A stretch of DNA of 21,032 nt from Desulfuromonadaceae bacterium (GTDB lineage Bacteria; Desulfobacterota; Desulfuromonadia; Desulfuromonadales; Geopsychrobacteraceae). Below are positions 15,160-21,032 of the stretch, one piece after another; within the stretch, counting starts at the first letter, position 1; each line of letters begins with the position of its first letter. The DNA lies in NCBI GenBank assembly GCA_013138655.1, contig WTCI01000137.1, positions 1 through 21,032 of the forward strand, read 5' to 3'. Position numbers and translations under genes: made by a program. Below the pieces are notes generated by a model. It worked only from the letters and a program-made list of their open reading frames with translations. It was not told where the DNA came from and did not search any database.

Positions 15160-16107
15160 ATGACACGATTTTTGTTTTTGTTGCTGCCGGCTCTTTTGCT
15201 GCTGGTCAGCCCGGTTGCCGCCAAAACCCTGACCAAGGTCGTTGCCGTGGTCAACCAGGAGATCATCAGCAGTTACCGGCTGGATAGGGCGGTTCTGACG
15301 GCATTGGCCAGGGATGCCGAGGCGAATCAACTGACCAGTCAAGAGTTTGATCAGTTACGGAGACAGGTTCTGGAGCAGTTGATCAATGAAAAACTGGTGG
15401 AACAACGGATCAAGGAATTGGGCTTGACGGTTCCCGACCCGGAACTGAATGCTGCCATCGAGGATGTCCAACGCAAGAATAATTTTACCGCTGAGCAGTT
15501 GCAAAAGGCCGTTGAATCCCAAGGGATGTCTTTTGCGGCCTATCGTGAGCAACTCAAAAACGAGATCTTGCGTTACAAGCTGCTCGGCCGTGAAGTCAAC
15601 TACAAGGTGCAGGTCACCAGCAGTGAGGTTCGGGAATATTTCAACGAACATATTGATGAATATCACGCCGCGCCGAAAGTCCGGGTCAGCAGCATCAGTT
15701 ATAAATTCCCGGCCGATGCTGATGAACAGGAGATTGCGGAGATCCGCAAACAGGTCCAGGTGACTCGCGGCTTGCTGCAGGGAGGAGAAGCGGTTGAGCA
15801 AGTTCTCGAATTCCAGGGAGCAGGGGTTTTTGGCGGCGACATGGGGGAGCTGGTTGAAGAGGATCTGACCGAACAACTCCAGCAGGCATTGAGAGGGTTG
15901 GCGGTTGGCCAGGTGAGTGAGCCGGTTGAGATGAATGGCCAAATTCATTTGTTTGTGGTCACTGACCGTAAGTTCGCAGAGGACAACCTCTACGAACAGG
16001 TCAAGGATGAGATTGAACGGCTGCTGGAAAGAGAAAAGACCGATCTGCGTTTCCAGGAGTGGGCACGGGAACTGCGCGATCGCGGGCACATAGAGGTCCG
16101 GATCTGA
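15160..16107 (+). CDS. surA: SurA-type periplasmic chaperone with one parvulin domain
   Basis: SurA escorts unfolded outer-membrane proteins across the periplasm. The 315-residue protein begins with a signal peptide (cleavage likely after VAA, about residue 21), followed by the SurA N-domain signature VVAVVNQEIISSYRLD, helices rich in charged residues, and a single parvulin domain (about 172-272, with FGGDMGEL and a closing IHLFVV). E. coli SurA has two parvulin domains; single-domain forms are common outside the gammaproteobacteria. S178 sits where the first catalytic histidine is expected, while H263 is conserved, so isomerase activity is doubtful. The ATG at 15160 has a GAGGT site nine bases upstream. 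A strong terminator follows and probably ends the mfd-parvulin-surA transcript. Confidence 0.9.
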   Translation: MTRFLFLLLPALLLLVSPVAAKTLTKVVAVVNQEIISSYRLDRAVLTALARDAEANQLTSQEFDQLRRQVLEQLINEKLVEQRIKELGLTVPDPELNAAIEDVQRKNNFTAEQLQKAVESQGMSFAAYREQLKNEILRYKLLGREVNYKVQVTSSEVREYFNEHIDEYHAAPKVRVSSISYKFPADADEQEIAEIRKQVQVTRGLLQGGEAVEQVLEFQGAGVFGGDMGELVEEDLTEQLQQALRGLAVGQVSEPVEMNGQIHLFVVTDRKFAEDNLYEQVKDEIERLLEREKTDLRFQEWARELRDRGHIEVRI

Positions 16108-16129
16108 GCGGTTTTTTGCCGAGCAACTG

Positions 16130-16161
16130 AACCCTGCTGTTAATTCGGCGGGGTTTTTTTT
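16130..16161 (+). terminator. Intrinsic terminator after surA
   Basis: A 10-pair stem, with some G-U pairs (16130-16139 with 16146-16155), closes a six-base TTAATT loop and runs into eight T residues (16154-16161). It separates surA from pdxA. Confidence 0.9.
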
Positions 16162-16201
16162 ATTGCTGTTGCCCGGAGCCTTGTCCGGGATGCGGCAATG
16201 G

Positions 16202-16231
16202 TTGTTTCATGCGACCGGCATCCGCTATACT
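16202..16231 (+). promoter_or_regulatory. Probable promoter of pdxA-uvrA
   Basis: A good -10, TATACT (16226-16231), lies 18 bases after a partial -35, TTGTTT (16202-16207), and about 40 bases before the pdxA start. An inverted repeat GGATGC/GCATCC (16188-16193 and 16218-16223) spans the -35 and the spacer, and could be an operator. A second one, CCCGGA/TCCGGG (16172-16177 and 16184-16189), lies just upstream. Confidence 0.5.
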
Positions 16232-16270
16232 GAATGCTTGTGCAAATTTCAGCGATCGGAGTGAACAACC

Positions 16271-17299
16271 GTGCAACCTTTACTTGTCACCATGGGTGAC
16301 CCGACCGGGGTCGGTCCGGAACTGATTCTCAAGGCTTTGTTCGACCGGGCATTCGAAGCGCTGCAAACGCCTCTGCGGGTTATTGGCGATGTCGGGGTGT
16401 TGTTACAGGCGGCGAAGATTTTCGGAGTGAGGGGAGAGGTTCAGCCTGAAGCGGAAAATCTCTTTGTTTTGCACTTCGGGGAGTTTTGTCTGGAGGTCGA
16501 AGCACTTTCGCAGCTGGCTCTTGATCAGCTTCAGTATGGGCAGCCAGATGTCTCCTGCGGTCGGGCTATGGCCGCTTACGTCGAGCGGGCGGCGACTCTC
16601 TGTCTTGAGGGTTCGGCAGCCGGGCTGGTTACCTGCCCGATCAACAAGGCGGCGATCAATGCCGCCGGTATCCGTTTCCCCGGCCACACCGAACTGCTGG
16701 CAAAACGTTGCGGGGTGGAAAAAGTCGTGATGATGCTGGCCGGGGCAAAGCTTAAAGTCAGCCTGGTCACCACCCACCTGGCCTACCGGGATGTCCCGCA
16801 GGCATTGACGACGGCAGAAATTCTGGAAACAATCCGTATCACCGATCGCAGCATGCGTCAGAAGTTCGGCCTGCCGGAACCGAAACTGGCGGTCCTCTCT
16901 CTTAATCCGCACGCTGGGGAAAATGGCCTGTTCGGTGACGAGGAGGCGCGGTTGATCGTCCCGGCCATTGAGCAGGCCCAGGTCGAGGGGATTGTCGCCG
17001 ATGGTCCGCATAGCGCCGACACCCTGTTCCATTTCGCTGCTCAAGGCAGCCATGATGCGGTCATCTGCATGTACCACGATCAGGGACTGATTCCCTTGAA
17101 GCTGCTCCATTTCGAGGATGCCGTCAACATCACCCTTGGGTTGCCGATCATCCGGACCAGTGTTGATCACGGCACGGCCTACGATTTGGCCGGAACCGGA
17201 CAGGCAAATACCGCCAGTCTGATCGCAGCTCTGAAAATGGCCGAGCAGATGAGTTGCTTTATTCCCACCCGTCGAATAGTTGAACAAGATGATCGATAA
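16271..17299 (+). CDS. pdxA: 4-hydroxythreonine-4-phosphate dehydrogenase
   Basis: PdxA oxidises 4-phosphohydroxy-L-threonine in the deoxyxylulose-phosphate-dependent route to pyridoxal phosphate; its unstable product is condensed by PdxJ. The 342 residues start with [11 protein letters not shown]. The three metal ligands correspond to H169 (TTHL), H214 (LNPHAGENG) and H269 ([11 protein letters not shown]), and PGHTE at about 138 and [13 protein letters not shown] near the end are also conserved. The start codon is GTG at 16271 with GGAG nine bases upstream. pdxJ and serC are not in the window. The last 11 bases overlap uvrA, so the two genes form one transcription unit, probably read from the promoter at 16202-16231. 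Confidence 0.97.
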   Translation: MQPLLVTMGDPTGVGPELILKALFDRAFEALQTPLRVIGDVGVLLQAAKIFGVRGEVQPEAENLFVLHFGEFCLEVEALSQLALDQLQYGQPDVSCGRAMAAYVERAATLCLEGSAAGLVTCPINKAAINAAGIRFPGHTELLAKRCGVEKVVMMLAGAKLKVSLVTTHLAYRDVPQALTTAEILETIRITDRSMRQKFGLPEPKLAVLSLNPHAGENGLFGDEEARLIVPAIEQAQVEGIVADGPHSADTLFHFAAQGSHDAVICMYHDQGLIPLKLLHFEDAVNITLGLPIIRTSVDHGTAYDLAGTGQANTASLIAALKMAEQMSCFIPTRRIVEQDDR

Positions 17300-20147
17300 A
17301 ATAAAAATACGTGGTGCCCGCGAACACAACCTGAAAAACCTTGATATCGATATCCCCCGTGACCAACTGGTGGTCATTACCGGCGTCTCCGGCTCGGGGA
17401 AAAGTACCCTGGCCTTCGATACCATCTACGCTGAGGGGCAACGTCGCTATGTCGAAAGTCTTTCCGCCTACGCTCGGCAGTTCCTTGAGCAGATGGAGAA
17501 ACCGGATGTTGACCAGATCGACGGCCTTTCCCCGGCGATCTCCATTGAGCAGAAAACCACATCGAAAAATCCCCGTTCGACCGTCGGTACGGTGACTGAA
17601 ATCTACGATTACCTGCGTCTGCTCTATGCCCGCGTCGGACAGATCCTCTGCCATCGTTGTGGCCAGGCGATCAGTTCACAGACCGTTGAGCAGATGGTCG
17701 ATCAGGTGCTGCAGTTCCCGGAGAAAACCCGCTTGCTGGTGATGGCGCCGATCGTTCGTGAGCGCAAGGGGGAATATCGCAAAGAGCTGGCTCAGCTGCA
17801 GGCGGATGGCTTTGTGCGCATCCGCATCGATGGTGAAATGCGTGAACTGGGGGAGACGATCGAACTTGAGAAGCAGAAGAAGCATACCCTGGAGGTGGTC
17901 GTCGATCGGCTGGTGATGAAGGAGGGGATCGAATCACGGCTGACCGACTCCATTGAAACTGCCCTGCGACTGGCCGATGGACTGGTGCGGATCGAAATCC
18001 CCGCTGGCGAGAGCAGGCTTTTTTCGGTCCAACATGCCTGCATCAATTGCGGCCTTTCCTACCCGGATATCGAGCCGCGGATGTTCTCCTTCAACAACCC
18101 CCATGGTGCTTGCCCCGACTGCAGCGGGTTGGGAACGCGGATGTATTTTGATCCGGAGCAGGTGGTGCCGAACCCGGAGCTTTCATTGCGTGAGGGAGCG
18201 ATCGTCCCCTGGGACAGCCGCACCGGTTACTATTACCAGGCCTTGCTTGAGGCCTTGTCGATACACTACGAATTCAACCTCCGCAGCCCCTTCAACAGGT
18301 TGTCGGAGCGATTGCAGAAAATCATCCTTTATGGCTCTGGCGATGAAAACGTCCGTTTCTTCTACGATCAGGGGGAACGGCGCCATTTTTACGAAAAGCC
18401 CTTTGAGGGGGTGATCAGCAATCTTGAGCGTCGCTACCGTGAAACCGATTCGGACAGCATCCGCGAAAATCTGGAGCGGTTCATGAATGTGATTCCCTGC
18501 CCGACCTGCGAAGGGGCCCGCCTGCGCCCGGAGTCTTTACATGTCACCCTGGCCGGGAAGAATATCCAGCAAGTCTGTGCCCTGTCGATTGCTGATGCAG
18601 AGGAGTTCTTTGTCCAGCTGGAACTGCCGGCAAAACAGGAAGAGATTGCCCGGCGGATTCTCAAGGAGATCCGCGAACGGCTCTCCTTTCTGTCGCATGT
18701 CGGTCTCGACTACCTGACCCTCGACCGCAGTGCCGGCACTCTAAGTGGTGGCGAGGGACAGCGGATCCGTCTCGCCACCCAGATCGGTTCTTCACTGATG
18801 GGGGTTCTATATATTCTCGATGAGCCGTCCATTGGCCTGCATCAACGGGATAACCAACGGCTGCTGGGCACTTTGAAGCGGCTGCGTGACCTCGGTAACA
18901 CGGTGTTGGTGGTCGAGCATGACGAAGAGACGATTCGGGCGGCGGACCATGTTATCGATATGGGCCCGGCGGCCGGTGTGCATGGTGGCGAGGTGGTTGC
19001 TCAGGGAACTCCCGCGCAAATCATCGCGGCAGAGGGGTCGCTGACCGGCCAGTACCTCTCGGGCAAACGGCAGATCATGATCCCCGGCGAGCGGCGTACC
19101 AGTGAGCGCTGGCTGGAAATTTTCGGCGCCCGGGCCAACAATCTGCAGGACATCGATGTCAGAATTCCCCTCGGGATTCTGACCTGCTTCACTGGTGTTT
19201 CCGGCTCCGGGAAATCGTCGCTGGTCATCGAAACCCTCTACAAGGCACTTGCCCAGCGGCTGCATCGTACCCGTGAAAAGGCCGGACCGGTCCGTGATAT
19301 CAAGGGGCTGGAATTCCTTGACAAGGTGATCGACATCGATCAGTCACCGATCGGCCGTACGCCGCGCTCCAACCCGGCTACCTATACGGGGGTTTTTACC
19401 CATATCCGCGAACTGTTCGCCCAGTTGCCCGAAGCAAAAATCCGTGGTTACAAACCGGGGCGATTTTCCTTCAATGTCAAGGGGGGGCGCTGCGAGGCCT
19501 GCAGCGGTGACGGCATCATCAGAATTGAGATGCACTTCTTGCCGGATGTTTATGTGCAGTGTGAAGTTTGTAAAGGGGCACGTTACAATCGGGAAACACT
19601 GGAGGTGAAGTACAAGGGAAAAAGTATCGCCGATGTGCTGAACATGACCGTCAACCAGGCCAGCAAGTTTCTGGAAAACATACCGAAGATCAGCAGTAAG
19701 CTACAGACGATCCGCGACGTCGGTCTCGGCTACATCAAACTGGGACAGAGTGCGACAACCCTCTCAGGCGGTGAAGCGCAGCGGGTTAAACTGTCCCGCG
19801 AACTGAGTAAACGGGCCACAGGGCGAACCATCTATATCCTTGATGAACCGACGACCGGGCTGCATTTTGCCGATATCCACAAGTTGCTCGAAGTCCTGAA
19901 CCGGCTGGTGGAAACCGGCAATACCGTGGTGGTTATCGAGCACAACCTGGATGTCATCAAGACCGCTGATTACATTATCGACCTGGGTCCGGAAGGGGGG
20001 AGCCGTGGTGGTGAAATTGTCATTGTCGGCACCCCGGAAGAGGTGGCGCTCTGTTCCTGTTCATACACCGGACAGTTCCTGCGCAGATATCTCGGAGAAG
20101 TGACAGAATCCGCGGGAAAAATTCCTCTTGAGAAGGATTTGAACTGA
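17289..20147 (+). CDS. uvrA: Excinuclease ABC subunit A
   Basis: UvrA is the damage-recognition ATPase of nucleotide excision repair and loads UvrB. The 952-residue protein has two ABC ATPase halves. Each has a Walker A (GVSGSGKST at about 32-40 and GVSGSGKSS at about 635-643), an ABC signature (LSGGEGQR about 486 and LSGGEAQR about 827) and a Walker B ([10 protein letters not shown] and [10 protein letters not shown]). Zinc-finger cysteines are present at CINC/CPDC (about 250-280) and CEAC/CEVC (about 735-760). The start is taken as ATG 17289 inside the 3' end of pdxA; an in-frame TTG at 17280 is less likely. No clear ribosome-binding site precedes it, so translation is probably coupled to pdxA. 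No clear terminator follows. Confidence 0.98.
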   Translation: MIDKIKIRGAREHNLKNLDIDIPRDQLVVITGVSGSGKSTLAFDTIYAEGQRRYVESLSAYARQFLEQMEKPDVDQIDGLSPAISIEQKTTSKNPRSTVGTVTEIYDYLRLLYARVGQILCHRCGQAISSQTVEQMVDQVLQFPEKTRLLVMAPIVRERKGEYRKELAQLQADGFVRIRIDGEMRELGETIELEKQKKHTLEVVVDRLVMKEGIESRLTDSIETALRLADGLVRIEIPAGESRLFSVQHACINCGLSYPDIEPRMFSFNNPHGACPDCSGLGTRMYFDPEQVVPNPELSLREGAIVPWDSRTGYYYQALLEALSIHYEFNLRSPFNRLSERLQKIILYGSGDENVRFFYDQGERRHFYEKPFEGVISNLERRYRETDSDSIRENLERFMNVIPCPTCEGARLRPESLHVTLAGKNIQQVCALSIADAEEFFVQLELPAKQEEIARRILKEIRERLSFLSHVGLDYLTLDRSAGTLSGGEGQRIRLATQIGSSLMGVLYILDEPSIGLHQRDNQRLLGTLKRLRDLGNTVLVVEHDEETIRAADHVIDMGPAAGVHGGEVVAQGTPAQIIAAEGSLTGQYLSGKRQIMIPGERRTSERWLEIFGARANNLQDIDVRIPLGILTCFTGVSGSGKSSLVIETLYKALAQRLHRTREKAGPVRDIKGLEFLDKVIDIDQSPIGRTPRSNPATYTGVFTHIRELFAQLPEAKIRGYKPGRFSFNVKGGRCEACSGDGIIRIEMHFLPDVYVQCEVCKGARYNRETLEVKYKGKSIADVLNMTVNQASKFLENIPKISSKLQTIRDVGLGYIKLGQSATTLSGGEAQRVKLSRELSKRATGRTIYILDEPTTGLHFADIHKLLEVLNRLVETGNTVVVIEHNLDVIKTADYIIDLGPEGGSRGGEIVIVGTPEEVALCSCSYTGQFLRRYLGEVTESAGKIPLEKDLN

Positions 20148-20205
20148 CGCAAAAACTGCACAATGTGCCGAATTCTGTCGCAAAAATAACTCCTTAACTT
20201 CTCCT

Positions 20206-20267
20206 GACAATCTGTCGATAAATGGGTTGTGATTTATAAAAAAAATGGTATCGTTTTGATTTGACAG
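20206..20267. promoter_or_regulatory. Possible enhancer-binding-protein sites upstream of a sigma-54 promoter
   Basis: GACA-ATC-TGTC (20206-20216) is a short inverted repeat. A related half site TTGACAG follows at 20261-20267, so CTGTC (20212-20216) and GACAG (20263-20267) also face each other. They lie about 85 and 138 bases upstream of the predicted sigma-54 start, a usual range for activators of this polymerase. The regulator is unknown. Confidence 0.25.
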
Positions 20268-20321
20268 TATTTAAAGCGTGCCGCAAGTGAAAACTATTTT
20301 CCAATAATTGTGGCGGACATT

Positions 20322-20338
20322 TTGGCACAAGCATTGCA
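20322..20338 (+). promoter_or_regulatory. Sigma-54 (RpoN) promoter
   Basis: TTGGCAC (20322-20328), then five bases, then TTGCA (20334-20338) fits the -24/-12 consensus: the GG (20324-20325) and GC (20336-20337) pairs are exactly 12 bases apart. Transcription would begin near 20349, 39 bases before the lipoprotein start codon, with a good ribosome-binding site between. This is the only match of this quality that I noticed in an intergenic region of the window. Confidence 0.8.
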
Positions 20339-20387
20339 ATTAAAAAGATACTTGCCGGCAAGTCGGTTCAGAAAAAGGAGAACTTAA

Positions 20388-20780
20388 ATGAAAAGTAAAC
20401 TGATAACCCTCTTCGTAATGGTCGCGTTTCTCAGCGCCTGTGCCCCCCATCAGGCACTTATTAAATCCGAACCGCCAGGAGCCATAGTTACCATTGATGG
20501 TAAAGAGCTCGGGGAAACCCCGCTCCGTTATGACTATGCATTAAGCACTGGCAAGCAGCATCAGGTCAGTATTGCCCAGACGGGCTATGAACAAGTTGAC
20601 CTGACGATCAAGGCTGACAAGGTCGATTCCGGCGCTATGAAGCGCTGGTTGATGGCTGGAGTTGTTTGGAGTCCATTATGGCTCGGGACGATTTTCACCA
20701 AAAAACTGAAAGAAAGCTATCTGTTCGTGATGAAACGCAATAGCCCGCAGATGACAGCGAAGCTTGAAGCACAAGACTAG
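20388..20780 (+). CDS. PEGA-domain lipoprotein
   Basis: This 130-residue protein has a lipoprotein signal (lipobox LSAC, lipidated C18) and a PEGA domain at about 26-75, with the defining run SEPPGAIVTIDGKELGETP. A hydrophobic segment follows at about 87-102, containing WLMAGVVW, with a basic C-terminal tail. PEGA domains are small surface or periplasmic beta-folds, often attached to S-layer proteins, kinases or peptidoglycan-associated factors; no catalytic function is expected. The start ATG at 20388 follows AAGGAG with a normal gap. A sigma-54 promoter lies directly upstream and a strong terminator downstream, so the gene is a single unit whose expression needs an RpoN activator. In Geobacter-type bacteria RpoN serves nitrogen, motility and envelope genes; which of these applies here is not shown. 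Confidence 0.88.
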   Translation: MKSKLITLFVMVAFLSACAPHQALIKSEPPGAIVTIDGKELGETPLRYDYALSTGKQHQVSIAQTGYEQVDLTIKADKVDSGAMKRWLMAGVVWSPLWLGTIFTKKLKESYLFVMKRNSPQMTAKLEAQD

Positions 20781-20810
20781 TTCTTCGTTGGCTCTGTAGA
20801 TTTGCCGGCA

Positions 20811-20844
20811 AAAAAGGCCAGCCCTTATGGGACTGGCCTTTTTA
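20811..20844. terminator. Intrinsic terminator between convergent genes
   Basis: AAAAAGGCCAG (from 20811) pairs with CTGGCCTTTTT (to 20843), with an inner CCC-TTAT-GGG hairpin and one bulged A. T runs are available on both strands. It lies between the PEGA lipoprotein gene and the minus-strand gene at the right edge. Confidence 0.88.
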
Positions 20845-20916
20845 TTTAGTTTTCATCCGGAAACGGCCCTTTTTCACCATCTCTGCGTCAATCTGCACGT
20901 TTGCGAAGGTTTGTCT

Positions 20917-21032
20917 TCAGTTGGTCAGGATGACGTCACGGATCAGGCTGCGGTTGACCAGATAACTTTGCTCTGCAGAGAAAAGCGGAAAAAATTCGTT
21001 ACCGCTATTGATGTAGTCGATTAAACGGGCAG
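20917..21032 (-). CDS. C-terminal 37 residues of an unrecognised protein (gene continues beyond the window)
   Basis: On the minus strand an open frame enters from the right edge and ends at TGA (complement of 20917-20919). It reads ARLIDYINSGNEFFPLFSAE and ends in RSLIRDVILTN. The mix of hydrophobic and charged residues looks like a natural protein end, and the bidirectional terminator at 20811-20844 is where a converging gene would need it. The segment vaguely resembles small beta-rich domains with a RL-x-D-x-I/L-N motif, such as DUF6812, but it is too short to assign. No overlapping plus-strand frame is more convincing. Confidence 0.55.
   Translation of the reverse strand, partial: ARLIDYINSGNEFFPLFSAEQSYLVNRSLIRDVILTN

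Noticed and set aside
16403..17425. 340-codon open frame antisense to pdxA and the uvrA start
   Set aside because: It is fully covered by pdxA and uvrA, whose motifs are complete. The frame is open only because GC-rich third positions rarely give stops on the opposite strand, and its translation resembles no family.
20158..20168. Palindrome GCACA-A-TGTGC just after uvrA as a possible terminator
   Set aside because: The stem is only five pairs and is not followed by a T run, so it does not qualify as an intrinsic terminator.
20827..21024. 65-codon plus-strand frame after the PEGA lipoprotein
   Set aside because: It begins inside the terminator stem, has no ribosome-binding site, and conflicts with the more protein-like minus-strand frame.

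Overview
The window looks like a chromosomal core region of a Desulfuromonadales/Geobacterales-type bacterium (Geobacter, Desulfuromonas or Pelobacter relatives). This is an inference from protein character and gene order: a receptor-family penicillin-binding protein activator, an MTH1187-type thiamine-binding protein, a quinolinate synthase with the three-cysteine cluster pattern, and the block mfd - parvulin lipoprotein - surA - pdxA - uvrA, with many Gram-negative envelope proteins. I see no transposase, integrase, phage gene, CRISPR array, tRNA or rRNA.

Layout. Bases 1-462 hold the 3' end of a periplasmic-binding-type gene (+), converging on a beta-carbonic anhydrase (-) across a shared terminator. 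The 439-base gap before aroC (+) holds a promoter and a terminator on the minus strand that would delimit a transcript of about 99 nt, a candidate small RNA or an attenuated leader of the carbonic anhydrase gene. After aroC come a DsbA-like thioredoxin protein overlapping a metallo-beta-lactamase-fold hydrolase, a 60-residue cysteine/histidine-rich protein, and an MTH1187-family protein (all +). Two minus-strand genes follow: a large hybrid sensor kinase with a periplasmic solute-binding domain and, downstream of it, rsgA.

From 9650 the plus strand carries nadA with its own promoter and terminator, then mfd, a parvulin-type lipoprotein and surA closely spaced, a strong terminator, then pdxA and uvrA overlapping by 11 bases. 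uvrA is followed by a well-formed sigma-54 promoter and a PEGA-domain lipoprotein. The right edge holds the 3' end of an unrecognised minus-strand gene.

Working themes are DNA repair (mfd, uvrA), outer-membrane protein biogenesis (surA, the parvulin lipoprotein, the PBP activator), cofactor and aromatic biosynthesis (nadA, pdxA, aroC), ribosome maturation (rsgA) and periplasmic thiol chemistry. No clear new multi-gene system is present. The observations most worth following are the candidate small RNA at 1370-1468, two parvulin-family chaperones that both seem to lack the first catalytic histidine, the sigma-54-driven PEGA lipoprotein, and a 15-base repeat shared by two promoter regions.
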